Positions 1 to 14,330 are shown, counted from the stretch's first letter. The stretch: DNA of 64,000 nt from Hofstenia miamia (GCA_004352715.1 SCFE01000115.1:586557-650556); one strand, 5' to 3'. Notes: generated by a model not told the origin, from the letters alone. Numbers and translations are program-made.

Positions 1-850
1 TTTAACATTTAAAAAAAGGGACCAAGACCAATAACTTCACTACTGCTTCTATTTATTAATACCCAGCTAGAATGGTCATTGTTAAAGATAAGTCTTTGTC
101 TTCTATCTCGTAAAAAGAAGTTCATTAGCCATATCTTCAGCTTCGAGGGAAGAGGAGTAGGTCTTTAATTATCCAAAAGCTTAGAATGTATTGACTGATT
201 CAAAGTCTTGCTAAAGTCAAATACTAAGTGTGTAACGTAAGCAACGTTTTTATAGAGCAAATTCAATATGATACTAATGTAAGAGTCAAGTAATGCATCC
301 ACAGTATTGCGACATGTTCCCAGTAACCAATTTGCAGAGGACGTAACCACTTATCCAGTTTAGGATTCATAAATATTTTAGATACTGCCTGTTCGAATCT
401 GCGACTAATAACATTAGTTATAACAATATCTCTTAGTTCGTTGAGGGCAGAAGGACACTCATTCTTAGATATCAAAATGATGTTTTGATCTTTCCAGTAT
501 TTAGGGAATATACCTTTAGATAAACTTAGGTTGCAGATATGCATGAGAGGCTCCGCAAGATTGTAATAGTGCTCACTATATACGCAACCAGGAAAACTAT
601 CAGGTTCCCATGATGATGATTTTGTAGATTTCAGAAAATGTACAACTTGGTGTAACAGGTTCTATGTAATCGGCGTTAATGGATCGACTAGCAAAATATA
701 AGTTAGCCTCCTCAATATTGCCAACAACCGAAAATCTGTCTTCGTGGTTATCATATTTCCTATTAGAGCATCTGTCCACATCTCGCCACCACTGCGTAGA
801 CCCCGGTTTCACATCAAGATGAGACTTAGCAACAGTGATAATTTTATCAA
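1..850 (-). pseudogene. LINE reverse transcriptase, N-terminal part (broken, runs off the window)
   Basis: On the minus strand this reads as the linker and the first part of a CR1/Jockey-type reverse transcriptase. A frame at 263-544 has the finger-domain pattern (LSKGIFPKYWKDQNIILISK, then a degenerate arrangement motif). A second frame at about 1-350 continues with FDFSKTLNQ and ends in a degraded counterpart of the G-x-GPxLF motif near position 30. Frames shift at about 345 and elsewhere, so it is not functional. It is the 3' neighbour of the endonuclease and ORF1 remnants at 1063-2618, in the order expected for one LINE copy. The palm motif with the catalytic aspartates lies beyond the window edge. 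Confidence 0.7.
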
Positions 851-1062
851 TTTTTTTGGATAACTCAGTAAAATCATGATTTTTTCTCCTTAACTTGCTG
901 CGTTTGGTGATAAGTGAGGGTTTTTGCTACCAATGCAAATACTTTTGAGTGGGAAGGAGGTATCAAAAATGTGATATCAGTCTGTCTAGAAATGTTTCAG
1001 CAGCAAAAAAATCGAGATCCTCAATATTGTAAAGATTAAGCCAATCTCTTGCCCTTACGTCC

Positions 1063-1640
1063 CTAATAAAGCGTTTCACACGTTTTAGGCTTTATATTCT
1101 CAATAGGAATCAATATTGCAGCTGTAGCATGATCGGTTTTAAATGAAAAGGTGTAGAGTTCGCATAACTTGAAAAATTTGGGAGTATTGAGTAGGAAAAG
1201 TAACATGGGAGTCAGCAGTAGTTTTCCAATAAGGTCTGACAAGTTTAATTTACTAAAGTCGCCAGCAAATATAATAACAGTATCCGGGAAAGTACTCAGA
1301 ATTATAATCATGTGAGTTTTGTAAACAAACTGCTTTATGCAGAAATCACCAGTATATCGACAATGTTTACTTGGAGGAAAATATAATGCAACAATAAAAG
1401 GAGGAAATTTCATGTCGTCGCTAATACCTTTTACCCATAGCGCTTCATTATAATTCCTTTTTTCCAATGATATCGACACAGATATCTTGCTTCACGTAAA
1501 TAGAAACATCTCCACCCCTGTGTATGTTTATGCAATTTTTCTTTTTGAATTTGCAAACATCACGATCTCTTGCAAAAGACTTAATATCCATCAATACCAA
1601 ATATAATTATCAGGTATGTCAGAATTCAAATGAATTCAGT
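1063..1640 (-). pseudogene. LINE apurinic-type endonuclease domain (broken)
   Basis: The minus-strand frame at 1063-1479 shows the middle of an APE-like endonuclease: an ALWVK strand, the FIVALYFPPSK strand and the GDF motif (IIFAGDFSKLNLSDL). In active relatives the last motif is GDFN; here the Asn is Ser. The start of the domain continues in another frame to about 1640 (HRGGDVSIYVK), so at least one frameshift is present. It belongs to the same LINE copy as the ORF1 relic upstream and the RT relic downstream. It would nick target DNA if intact, but it is a fossil. Confidence 0.7.
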
Positions 1641-1864
1641 CATACTCCTATCTCAGCATTAACATAAAACCAATCAACTGCCAGTCTATCACATGCTTTT
1701 ATTTGCTTCTCAACTTTTTTCTTAATAGAAAAAGTGTTACAGAGTAAAATGTGAGGTAATCTGGGTGCATCAACTAGTCACACATCAATCTTCTCATTAT
1801 TGTAAAATAAAATAAAATTAACTATCTTAAAACTAGTGCGATCAGCGCCAGCCTGAATTTTGCG

Positions 1865-2618
1865 TCACCTCTTCGATAAAAGATCTCTCTCAATGCTTCG
1901 CTCTTCTAATGACAATGTCCTTGAAATAAACACTTTGCCCGGATACGACTTTAACTTGTAAGCATTACTTAACAACTTACGTGCATCCCATACAGAATTC
2001 AATGTGCGCACAATAGTTCTAGGTGATTGAGTGTCTTTATTAAATCGACCCATACGACGAAAATCGGTAATACCAACATTTTCCACTTCTAAGTGATGGA
2101 CCAAATTGAGAATTTTGTTTCTTTCATCTTCATGCCGTTTACTGAAATTTGTCTCAGTCGATTGAGGAACACCACGTATTCGTATGCACTTAAGATGTTC
2201 ATTTCGTTCCTTGCCTTTGGATATTTCTGTGGTCTGAACACTAAGTTTATTTTCAAAAGCAATAGCTTGATCATTCATTTCCTGTTCCAAAGATTCAACA
2301 CATGTATCAAGAGCAGATTTCAATGTGGCTTCAATCTGATTGGTTGCATCTTCCGTTTGGATAGGGTAAGTCGATGATGACTGTATTGTGTTTCTAGAAT
2401 TAATAATATTTGCCATTGGTTGCATAGTCATTGTAGAACAAAATTACATTAGTCCTGACTTCAAGCAATTCTTTCAGGGTATTTTCAGTAAAGCCGATAC
2501 ACATATCGTTCCAATGTAAAATGATACCACATGAGGAACAGCAAAACACATTATCTTTAGACGTTTTAATACATTGATTGCACGTAGAGCATATAGTATT
2601 TCTTTCATTACCAGACAT
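1865..2618 (-). pseudogene. LINE ORF1 with PHD-like finger, coiled coil and RRM-like region (frameshifted)
   Basis: Two overlapping minus-strand frames together look like the ORF1 nucleic-acid-binding protein of CR1/Jockey-superfamily LINEs. The frame at 2400-2618 starts MSGNERNTICSTCNQC and continues with a C..C / H..C arrangement like a PHD finger. The frame at 1865-2431 carries an acidic helical stretch, then the RRM-like core (CIRIRGVPQS, a TDFRRMGRFN strand, RTIVRTLNSVWDARKLL, and a VFISRTLSLEERS segment). The two frames overlap by about 30 bases and are joined by a single frame change near 2420-2435. ORF1 proteins of this group package LINE RNA. No intact gene is present. Confidence 0.7.
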
Positions 2619-5600
2619 TAGAAATTAACTAGAGATTTATTTCTGTGAATACTATTAGGGTGAGGCCAGAAAATTCCTTTCAAGTATTTAGTTAAATAAA
2701 AACAATCAAGGCAACCCTGGATTAGCCATTAAGCAAAATAAGCAAGTGCTTAGAGCGTCAAGAAAGGGGGCACCACAGAAATTTTCAAGTCTGAATTTTT
2801 TAATGGCACCACAGTGCTAAGTAAAATAAATCGAGTTGGTCAAATTATTCAGATCTCAATATTGGCCATTTTAAAATAAATGTTTTCTTATTTTCCTTAC
2901 TCAAATATCACCACGAGCCTCTTACAAAACTGTAGTGTGAAAGAATCGAGCGAATCAGCATAACTTGGATCTCAATTAGAAATTATCCATTTCAGCTTCA
3001 AAAATGTCATTCATATGTGTTTCATAAATTCAGTGAAAAAAATATCAAGACAAGATTCTGTCATGCTCTTAGAAGATGGCAGAGTGTACTTTCCAAATGT
3101 AGACATTGGCTCATGTATATCTTTGCCATTAATCACAAATCACTCAGATGAAATTTCTTAGCTGAAATATATTAAAAATTACATCAGAACAACTATGAAA
3201 TAAGGAAAACTGCATGCATTAATCTCTATTAACTATAGAAGAAGATCTAAGATTGTATTTGCATGCTTCAAACGTAGGATAAAACTTTTCGAAGTTTCTT
3301 AGTATTATTTATATTTTACTTCAATAAATATCAAATTACGTGATTAAATTTAGTATAGCTTGAGTATTTAGCAGACACTGCAGCTAAAAACTCGGAAGAA
3401 ACTTTCAAATGCAAGCAAAGATTTCCTTCCTACAGTTAATTTTGATTCACTTCATGAATGACATTTGTTTGGGTTACTGAATGAATGTATGCTGATTGGT
3501 GCATTAGGGAATCAAATTTCTAAGTGCTTAGAGCCTCTAAAAGGCATGAATTAAAGAGTTAAACGATGAGAATTAGTCCGTCGTCCACCTAGGTTAGATT
3601 GGAAATACAAAGCTTTCCGTTTCTATTTTCTTTTATTTTCATTTAAGTGAGTTAATTGATTCCGTGTATAATAAATTATAAATTTCAATAACCAACTCAG
3701 TTCTTGCGGAGAAAGGTGGGGATTTGCGAAGTGGATCCACATATATTACCTGCGGTGCTGGGTGAGGTGCCGGAGTAGGATATTGTCCTGTAAGTATGTC
3801 AATTGATATTTGAAAACTATAAATTCATAGAATGGTAAATTCACAAAAGCATTCATTTATTAAGAAATCTTAGGTTTAAAATTGCAACAAAAATATTTTA
3901 GAGACAACAATATATGGTACATCACGCGTTTCGTACATGATGTTTCGCTAATTTAGATATTTGCTCATCAGTGCATGGTGCATGATCGATTTCACAGTAC
4001 AAACTATCGCAAGTATGGCTTCGACTGCCATTATTATTACGAAATAACAGCGCGTCAAGTTTCAACACGGTAATTAGCAATGATTTAAACAACAGAGGTT
4101 ATACTTAGTAAAATATTTAGCTGAGCTCAATAGTAAGTAAGAAGTAAATCTAGCGATATATACCTCGGCGTCTAACAATTATCTTAAAGTTATTCATCAT
4201 TGAAAATATGTTCCAAAATATTATTCTTCTAGATCATGAAGATTAAATCGTATTCATATATTGTATTTTATAATATTTTTTTCTGAATTTTTTTATGAAA
4301 TTCTTGTTCTGTTTTACATTTTGAGTTTTCAATATTCAAATCAGAGGCGCATGCAACTCAGGACTTCTGGATTAGACATGGGAACATGGAAAAGTAAATC
4401 TTGAGAAGAATTTTTACTAAGTATTACAGAACCGTTTGAGTTTTTATTGATAGTCTATATCGTCTGTTTACAAGACTTTCCATATTGATGTTTGAAACCA
4501 AATGTTCAGATGAGATATTGCTTAAGATTTGTAATGTATAAATGATTAATATTTCCTTTTTTTCTCAATTCACGTATTTCGACATCGCACCTCAAAATTG
4601 CTCAGGAATATCAATATTCTTCAACCATATCGACACAGTCGACCATAGATGCCAGGGTGGGCGTTGGTAAGTCACGAGGGTATAACCAAACCTACGCTGT
4701 GTGGGTGCGGATTAGTTACAGTTTTTTTTTAATTTGCAGGTGTGAGTTGGGTAAGTAATTTCAAAATTGCAGATAGGCTTCCAGGTATGGCTTTTTTGTT
4801 TTATTCTTAGGGCAGTCATCATATATTTATGTTTCCAGAAACTGCAAAAATGTTAGTTCTCTTGAAACTCGATAAACTTTTACTCGATTAGTATAAAGAA
4901 GCTTTATAACAGGTTGCACCCAGGTGTACGGATCACCGGGTCTGCGATTTCCTGACGGGTCGATCTGGGAAATTTTTCTCTTAACCCACCAAGTCACATT
5001 TTATTAAAATAATCAATGTAAACGAAGGGGCTCGTCTCAATGAGTTCATGTTCTTTAAATATTTTTAATGGCATCGGAAACTTTTATGTTGACTTTCATT
5101 TGTTTCTGAATATGTAAAAGTAGATACTATTAAATTGTTGAAATTCTGTTTAAATACAAATAGAAACTTTTGCTAGAAATAGAATGGGGTTACATTAATA
5201 TATTTAATGCCTTTCATTTGTTATTAAAGGAATATTTCACCGACTGATGTATTAAATCATTGGAGATTTAGCTCCGAGATAGACATGGACCAAAATTTAC
5301 GCTGAGGCGCGCCACTGTACGCTCTACTTTTTCCTAAAATTTTCGATTTGAGAATGTTAGAAACTTGTAGTAAAATCTATACAGTGAAATGGGAAAAAGT
5401 ACTAGAGGGTGAAACTTCTTGATAGTCTCAAAATCTAAATTTGATAAAAGTTTTCTACATAACCGGGCTCAGAACGAGGCATCGTGTCGTACTTTGCGGG
5501 AAAAAAATCTTGCAACATCATAGTCAAATGGCTTGATTCCAGGACAATGAGTAGATAATTTAAAAAAAATTGCTCATAGATCAAGCAGTAGGGTGGCAAT

Positions 5601-5702
5601 TTCCAATTTATCACAAGAGAAGGGCAATTTTGTTGGCGATATCAATATTAACCTAAATAAAACATGATTATTGAGTAAAAATTTCAAATATAAAATGCAT
5701 CT

Positions 5703-5733
<31 letters not shown>

Positions 5734-5739
5734 TATATT

Positions 5740-5772
<33 letters not shown>

Positions 5773-7009
5773 GAAGAATCTGTAGAAGCAAATGCAATTT
5801 AATTAACGGAATTTACAGATAAATAAGCCAACGTAGGCAATCAATTTCAGAGGTCAGCAAGGAGCTGATAAAGATGAGGGCAACGGGGAGGGAAGAAAAG
5901 CATGCTAGATTAGAAAAGAAGCAGAGGAACAGTCACGATATAGACAGAAGACAAAGAATAGAAAATACTGAAGGAATTCAGAAAAATATCATAAACGAAG
6001 AAAGCAGCATGTGGCTTAAAGGTAGGAGTAAAACAGAAGTATAGATTAATGGGTTCACATGGTCAAGTTGTTAGAATAAACAAGAGCTGGAACAGGAACA
6101 GGCCTGTAATTGTACGGGCAGTATCTATACTCGCCCAAACAAAAGTTATGCTGCAAATCTACTGTCGCAACTGAAATTTCTACATTCTGAAACAAAAATG
6201 ATATTTATAAGTGTTTTTTTACCTTTTTGTTAATTTATACAATATAACTTTTTTCTCTTTTTGTTTTGCTGAGCTTAAAAAGTATAATGGTTTGTTAGAA
6301 CACATCTGTTTAAACTTATTCCTATTAAATTTTATTCATGTTATAAAGAAAAATGATTGTTTTTGCAATTGACCAATTATTTTATAAAAACCGATTGCAC
6401 TGAGCCTAAGCATCATACCCGGTTCCAACATCGGACCAAACTGGGTGAAGATATAAGACGTGGGAATATTGTCTGATGTTATTTGATTCAAAAAAGGCTA
6501 CAATGCTGCTAATTTCTGAGAGGGACTTTTGAGATAATTGCAGAAATAATTACTAAAAATTAATCAGAAAGAAATCGCTGGAAATATTGATTTCCAACAA
6601 CTATTCCGCGGCTCTTCACGATCTCTTGATTTACATCATTATAATCTCAGCCAATCGCCCTGATTGAAACTAAAGCTGGAATTCCCCTTGTGAAATGGTA
6701 ACGTTTTCTGTCTTTTGATTATAAATTACAAATACATATTTGAGCGTGTTCATTGAATGAAATATATTTTATTTACATTAAAAACTTCAAAATGCATTGA
6801 GTCTTAGCATTAGTTTACGAACACTTAATAAAATATTAAAAGTATGTTTGAACTTGAAAAAATGGATTTTAAAGCGTAAGCTTAGAAAATAATCCAACTT
6901 ACGTAATTTCCCACGAAGTATACATGAAAACTCTCAAAATTAACAAAACAACATCTCCTCTCAAACACGTTTATCAAGGAGAGAACTATATATATCTAGG
7001 TTCCTAATA
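2619..7009. other. Intergenic, no gene recognised
   Basis: No long frame, tRNA or rRNA is visible. The stretch at about 2705-2800 (GGATTAGCCATTAAGC, then a GCTTAGAGCGTCAAGAAAGG block) resembles an end of a hAT-type transposon, and a related block, AAGTGCTTAGAGC, recurs near 3520 in the same orientation. I could not pair terminal inverted repeats. A purine-rich stretch at about 5870-6050 has no recognisable coding sense. Confidence 0.4.
5706..5771. repeat. AT dinucleotide microsatellite
   Basis: This is a run of alternating AT/TA bases, interrupted by a few C and G positions. Similar tracts occur at about 30356-30400, 30617-30650, 30719-30770, 40574-40630 and 47041-47075. Confidence 0.95.
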
Positions 7010-8170
7010 TTAAAAACGTTGTTTCACTGTAATGAAATCCTAAATTCCTGTGCACACGCATTTGCTACCCCGTATTCCACTATCTATACTCAAAGTTTTG
7101 GAAGCTTTCAATATCAGTCTATCTGGAAATATGGGCCTGTAACAGCTTTGCCAAAGAACAAAGATTCTGATAAAACTAATACCAAATCGTTTCGTCTTAT
7201 AATCGTTACTTCAACTCATGCTAGAAGTCTAGATAAATTTGGACTACTTTTTTATGTTAGAAGTAACTAAAAATAGTCTAGGTTTATCGCAAATGTTTAT
7301 TCATTGTTGATGCTTGTTTATGCATACTTCATGAAATTACAATAGCAACCATACATCTGTTCTTTGTTTGTTCCTCGATTACTCAACAGATTTTAATTCT
7401 GTGCTTCATAACATACTTCTTTTTACAACCCAGAAATACTTATTCTTTGCTTGCATAATGAATCAGTTCTTATATACTAGGTTTTAATCCATTTGTTAAA
7501 ATCAGAGACGTTCTTTCGTCTTCTCGATATGCAACAGTGGGATAACCTCAAGGTGGTCTAATGCCTGACCCACTATTTACTATTTATGCTGATTACCTAA
7601 CCTCAATACCTTTTGGTGACGACGTACATCTAGCAAAGTACTCTGATGATACGAGAATATCGACTGTTATTAGAAGTCATAACGATTTTCAACAGGTGAT
7701 TGACACTGTTTCCTAATACTCTAAGGGCATGGCTCTCTCTCTCCGTTGAAAATTTTTTTAACTGAAAACAATTAATTGACCGGACTCTTCGTCAAATTAT
7801 CATTACTCATATCAGTATTGATAACAAGGACTTCCCTATCTAGGAAAATGTCAAATATGTTGGTCTTAATATTGATAGTGTTCTCTCTTGGAAAAGTTAT
7901 GTAAATACTATCGTTAGACGAGTCAATTTTAGCATTCATGAAATCTCTTCAAATACATCTGTTCTTGATAAACATAAACAAAACAACATACTATTTTCTG
8001 CATCATCATTCATCCCCAATACCTTCAATTTACTACTATCATTGAGGAACTATCACAGTCATAAACACTTTAATAAATTACATCGCCCGCTTACTTTGTT
8101 TTCTAATATCTCGTCGTTTCCAAACTTTAAGGTGATTGATATTTTAGAGAGTAAAATTACCATAACAGTT
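7010..8170 (+). pseudogene. LINE reverse transcriptase relic, plus strand
   Basis: Plus-strand frames carry ordered but broken reverse transcriptase motifs. At 7019-7270 there is PVTALPKNKDSDKTNTKSFR, a degenerate version of the usual 'PI.K....d...YRPI' motif. At about 7540-7665 the sequence reads PQGGLMPDPLFTIYADYL and then YSDDT, the active-site box (normally Y-A-D-D). At about 7835-8130 the C-terminal part (ENVKYVGLNIDSVLSWKSYV) follows. Stops and frame changes interrupt all of it. It is a 5'-truncated CR1/Jockey-type LINE copy, unrelated in position to the minus-strand LINE at 1-2618. Confidence 0.7.
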
Positions 8171-11100
8171 TATTGATCTTGTAAAAAAAGTCAAATCTAC
8201 TTGTAATAATTGAAGACAGTTTAGTTGTTATTCCGCACATCTTTGACAAAACATTGTATCTAAATTTGACGAGTGTTTTCGTAGTGTTTTGTGGATGCGT
8301 TTTTATCATGAATGATTATTCTTATCATGTACAAGATTTGTGAGTAAGACAAATAGAAGAAAACTACGTTTAAGTGTATATTAATTCAAAAGAATGTTAG
8401 AAAATATATTATGGCGCTTGATAGTCATTTACGAGCTTGAGATAAACGTAACAAGTGTATGATAAGTGCATTAGATACTAAAACCTAATGATTCATTTAA
8501 AGAATTAGCGATGCGAATTATTGCTTTAAGATAACCAAGCCTATATTGCGGCTAGGAATAATAGTTTTCGGTTACTGAGAAAAACTTAGTTAAGTTCTAC
8601 AATGTTAAAATGAATCTCAGATAATCTCAAAATAACTACTTTTTTAATTCGAACTTATCCAAGATTTTAAACTAACCACTGTTGTCTTAAGAATGATTTG
8701 TCATTTGAAATTTTAAATATAAATGGAAATATTACAAGGAATTTTCTATGATTTTTCTTTAAAAAAATCAAATTTGAAATAGAATTCTATTATTAAAAAG
8801 TAATGAATTTCTAAAAATATATTTGCAAATAACAAGCTTCGAAGCTTCACAGAAATCATGGTCTGCCAATTTGTACCACTAGCATCCACATTTTGCAACC
8901 CCTTTTTGGTTCTTCATTCATCAATTTCATTACTGTCACATATATTGCAAATGAACTTCAAAATCAGAGGCACTCTAATTTTCATATATGCTTTCTACAA
9001 TGGAGAACTAGAAATAGAGATGTATTTCTAGTTGTACATGTCTTTATATATTCAAAGATGACATTTTATGGTGAATTCAAGCATATTAGAATGGAATTTT
9101 TTTTCTGAAGTCAAAGTTTGTATTAGACATCACCTGAAATTCTTCTTAATTGCACTTTAATTGAGAAGGATGTTGGAAAATTTTTTGCTTATATCCTTTT
9201 CATACCAGCTCTGATCTCACATTGTTGTATGAAAATTTTTTACTATAAGATTTTACATATTCCATTGAACAGCTTAAAGTTTCTTTATTGGACCAGTGGG
9301 CGTCTCAACTGCATGCCATTAGGAATGTATCATAAACATTAAATGAGTTTGTTTAGATCAGATGCTTGCACTTACTGAAATCATATGAATATGAATATTA
9401 TGTTATTATTTAACCTAGCGAAGTCAATTCCCTTTAGGCATAGTAGTTTAAATACAGCCGCGCGTAAGTTCTAAGAAAATGAAATGTATGACGAAAATTA
9501 ATTAATTTGTTGCATGTCACTTTATCACTTATAGAGTCCACCGGTATAAAGATACCGATAACCCGGGATTTGGACAATACTGAAAAATAGCAATACCGCG
9601 GTTTCTTGGCTAAAAAATAGATCGGTATTTTATTTAAAAGTTTGTGAGTTACTTATAGATTTTTTAAAAAAATCAGATTTGCAAATTTGCCAATTCAGGA
9701 TAAGGTGTATTTAATTCTTTGTAACACAAAATTCATGACTATGAAATTTAAATCCTATTAGTTTATGCGCATGGTCGAAAGGTCCATTGCGGTTTTAATA
9801 AATTGGTGATATGTAACACTTAGACTTCTATCAGGTTACACTTGTCTTTGTCAGACTCGAATTTTTCAATTTGTAAATACTATGTCTATCATAAGAGGAT
9901 AAAGTCAAAATTTAAAAATCCATTCTCCTTTCGCAAATCTTAGTGAGATGTTCTTCATGAAAATGTAAAAATAACGGTTTGAGTAATCATTTAGTACTTT
10001 AAAATTTAATATTTCTCATAATTTGATTAACTGCATTTTAATAATAGCATTTTCAAGTACATAAAATCAACCAGTACAACAAAATAATTTTTCAGCCAGG
10101 AAGGGACGTAAATTCTCCAATGGGCATAATTACAGCAATGTAATCTATATATAGTATGCATGCGTGCAATTATAGGATTCCTTATTTTTTATTGAACCGG
10201 ATTGAGAAATGGATAATTTGTTTTTGTTGATTTTGATACCTAGGTTAAAATTTTTTTCTCTAAAACTAAAGTTTGAGCCTTCAAATTATCAAAAGTGACA
10301 CTGGTAATGATTTTCAAATTATAAATTTTAAATTGAAAAAATACATTAGACCTATAGGATGCTTATTGGATCTTAAATTTTGCTGCAAGCAATTCTCCAA
10401 AAGGGTCCTATGTATACATGTACATGTATATGATACATAAATGTAACCACGTGAGATAAACATAATTTAAGACAAAATGCAATACATGGAATTGTTTGTT
10501 AGCAAATTATAGCGTCAGGGAGATTTACATTTGCGTTTTTCCTGAACATCTTAGATTATGTACTTTTTATGTTGGTTGTTCTGAGCCATAGAATACGTCG
10601 CTCATATTCAAACAGTAAGTTCTCCTTTAAACAATTTCCAAGTCAGTTTCTAAAAAAAGTGATACATTACCAAAACAGATATTGAAAACAAAAATGAGTA
10701 AAACACGAAAATGAAATACACCCAAAGCAATGAGAAACATGAGTTACAACAGCACAAAGCATTTAATAAGAAAAAATAGGCGTCACCTTATTTCATGCCT
10801 TCGCTAAGAAATGACGAGCATTGGAGAGTCTTTGAAACACTAATGCTTCAGTGAGATTGATAAAATGTCTATGAAAATTGAACAAAGCTATTGTTCAAAG
10901 GAGATGAAGTAGAAGAGGAGAACTTGTCTAAGCCATTTAAGGAAGAGAGGAATGGCTATCCCAATGGTGAACATCATGAGCACTTATTGTATGTGGAATA
11001 CACAACTACTTTGATCAATGTCTATTGAAGTTTTGTATGCTGATAATTGCCAGGAGTTCGTTTTACGATTCTAAGCAAGGTTTTTATGAATAAACTGAAA

Positions 11101-12429
11101 AACATTACATATTTCAGAAACTAAATATGATATACATAAATAATGCCAAATTAACCTAGAATCTTACTTTTGGTTTGATGTAGTTTTATGATTAATTTCA
11201 AAGTATATTAATTATTTTCAGTTAAAACTCGGCTGCATAGCGTGTTCTTGAAATAGCATTGATAGAGAATTACAAAGTATTCAACGTTTGCGTTGAATTC
11301 TTATATTTCATATGAATTACAATTTCTAAAACATTTTTGAATAATAAAAACATGTCTAGGTTTTTAAAGATGGGTATTTGTCTAAGTACTAGGCATGTTG
11401 AGAGCTCTTATTGGTTTACTTCAATTCTAGTTAGAATATCTAAGGTTTGCCATTAATGAATTTATGATATATTTTGTTTGAAATGCATATAAACAAGTTG
11501 AACCAAAAAATGAACCGATTAAGTTTTTTAATTAATGAGATAGAAATTAAAATTTTAAAACACTATTTGCTCATCAAATAGCACAATGGAAAGAATTTGT
11601 GTAAAAAAATCGAATCAAATTGGTTGCTGAATACCACCTGCAAGATAAACATTCAAGCTGTCTTAGATTCATCCGCATATAATATATTTAATTCCCACGA
11701 CAGTTGTTTACTATAATTAACATAAAGTATCTTAACTAGAGACATTAGAACCTAAAGATCTTGAGACCTAATATTTTCAAAGAATTGTCCCATCATTCAT
11801 TATTGTTATCCTTGAGAATATCAGTGTTCCTGTATCTATCTATATATTGCTTACACTAGGAAATTTGTAGTCGAGAACTACAAAATTAGTAGCAAACTAA
11901 TGCTATATGATCTTGTCCCTATTCTGTATGGAAATACAATCCATTAGTACTTCAAAAATATTCTAAATGGCTTTTCGTAATTTCTATCCAAAAAATAGAA
12001 ATTTAATCAGTTCACTTTTTGGCCACCCTGTATATAAATTTTTTTTCAACTGTTTCAATGCACATATTATTGTACAATATTCTCAGATTTGCATTGTTGT
12101 TTTGGCATTCACATGTAATGGTTTTTGCTTTACGCTAATCTGCCTTTTAACAATAAAAATGTATTATATAACTAAAGGTTTTACTTTTTTCATATTTACT
12201 TACAATTTTCATTAAATTCATTAAAAAGTTATTATCAAATTAATGTGGTTTACTTAATTTGAGCGTAAACAATTCTTGTTTTCATTTTCTATTTTATAGG
12301 TAAGTACTTGAAAATGTATATTATTTAAACAGCTTATAAAAATATGTTATTTTCATCTACATTTTATTTTGAATTAAATAAACTTTACATTTGATGATTT
12401 TTATGAATTACTTCTATTTAAAAATTCTA
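8171..12429. other. Intergenic, no gene recognised
   Basis: No supported coding region. Near 9538-9610 a GC-richer block (CCACCGGTATAAAGATACCG, followed by repeats of ACCG) looks like the end of a hAT-type element, but no partner end was found. Near 12014-12034 the sequence GGCCACCCTGTATATA resembles a mariner-type terminal repeat, also without a partner. Short frames at 8893-9108 and 11967-12215 show no family signature. Confidence 0.4.
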
Positions 12430-14330
12430 TTAATTACTATTATTATTATTCTGAGACTTTATTATTGTGGGCAGATGATCGCATCATATCCCAAATTATA
12501 GTACAATATAAAATTCATACAAATAAATAAACAAAAACAATATTTACAATAAAATTAATTAACTACGGCACGTTGAACATCGGCAATTTATTGAGAATGT
12601 GCAAGAATTATTCCTATCAAAAGGTAGTTGACTAATGTAGTCCAATAGTTTTTCCTTTAATATTTTTAATGTATCAAATCAATTTATCTTTGTTTTGAGA
12701 TGAAGAAAATTTATACAATGGCTTACACGAACAAAGAATGATTTATCACTAGAGTATTTTCGAAATTTTGGAAGTTCTATGAATAATCGATCACTACGTC
12801 TTGGGACTGAGCTAGGTGCGATATTCACAAAATCTTGGATATTAATGTCATAATAATTATTAACCCGTTTATTAAAGAAAATTAAATCTAAATATTCCAG
12901 ATAAAGAGTAATAGGTAGTAGTTTAGATTTCTTGAGTCTTTCTTGAATGAGAGATTTGAAAATGGATATATCCATTTAAGAGCGCATTTTGAAATAGAAG
13001 TAGTAAACGTGAGCACAAAAGAGATGATGCGAATATTGAAGATGCATATGTAAGGATGGAAAGACACATGCTTTTTAATAGTTTAAGTTTTACTTTCTGA
13101 GACCCCGAGTAAGGTATATTTCTTATTAATTTGAAAAGAACAGAATATGCTTTATTTAAACGTGTCTGAATATGGCTGTTCCAAGTAAGACAATTTGTTA
13201 ATATTAGCCCTAGATCAGTTGCCTAGTTTCCATGGTGTTTTAGTGTTGTATGTAGTTAGGTTATCAGTGGTTTCCGAGCAACTTAAAAAGAAAGTGCCTC
13301 ACACTTAGATACATAGAGTTCCATAATATTCATACTAGACCAATCAACAAAGTTGCTTGTTATTTTGCAGTTGAGATATAAAATTATTACCGGCATTTAG
13401 GAGTTTGCAATCATCCGCATATATAAATGACACACTGGAAAATGCAAAGTCTGGTAGTTCATTAATAAAGATAAGGAACATTATAACTGCAAGAACAGAT
13501 CCCTGCGGACCATCACTAGTTACTTCTTTTTGAGAGGATATGTGTCCATTTATGTTTACGCATTGTTGTCGCTTAGTAAGATAAGATTAAAGTAAGCAGA
13601 CAAAGTCTTCGTCGAATCGAAAACATTTCAGTTTATGAAGAATAAGAGAATGTGAAATTTTGTTGAATGGTTTACAAAAGTCTTAATAAATACTGCAACA
13701 GGTCAATTATCATCCGTATAACGAAAAAGTTTATCAATGAATGTAAGGAGCTGTGTAACAGTAGATCTTCTTCGACAGAAACCATGCTGATAATTGCGAA
13801 TTTGTGGTTTAATTAGTGGAAAAGCATATTTAAAAAGAATTTTTTCGAACACAATAGACATCTTTGGGAGCAGTGAAATTGGACGATCGAGTTTAATATT
13901 TGTAACATCTTTATTTTTAGGAATAGGTGTTATAATAGAAGTTTTCCAGCAGGATGGATAAATTCTATTTGCTAGTATATACTTAAATATATTGAGAACA
14001 TGTGGTGGACTTTCATTTGCAAACGTCTTAAGTATAAATGAAGGAAGCAGATCGGCAGTTATTGATGTAGAGAGATCACAGGAGTTGAGCAATTTGTAAA
14101 CAGTATTCAGGGAGGGTGAAACTGATGATAAAAAGATTGTAGGAATATTATCATTGTAAGGCGCTACAAATGTAAATTTTTTATTGTAAACTGATGCAAA
14201 ATATGAGTTAAATAGTTCCGATTTGGCAGATGAAGAATCAGCTATATTAGATTCATAGTGCATTGAAGCTGGAAGTCCTGACGAGACAGACATCTAAACA
14301 TCTAAACAACGTTAGAGTTATGTAAATATA
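12430..14330 (-). mobile_element. CR1/Jockey-type LINE, 5'-truncated
   Basis: The minus strand carries a partial reverse transcriptase. The frame at 13703-14293 includes LPSFILKTFA, YPSCWKTSIITPIPKNKDV, RPISLLPKMSIVFEKILF and the QHGFCRRRSTVTQLL motif. The active-site region follows in other frames at about 13380-13560 (DGPQGSVLAVIMF, then FIYADDCKLL). The C-terminal domain is at 12679-12975 (SVPRRSDRLFIELPKFRKY, then FFVRVSHCINFL), matching the usual 'R....l.vP..R....k.SF..R....WN' ending. Downstream the copy ends in an ATT/AATAAT repeat at about 12436-12455, typical of LINE 3' tails. The YADD box is intact but several stops and frameshifts separate the pieces, so this copy is dead. Confidence 0.8.

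Noticed and set aside
9538-9610. Possible hAT end rich in ACCG motifs
   Set aside because: The second end and an 8-bp duplication could not be located, so the element cannot be bounded.
12014-12034. GGCCACCCTGTATATA, like a mariner terminal repeat
   Set aside because: No inverted partner or TA duplication was found nearby.
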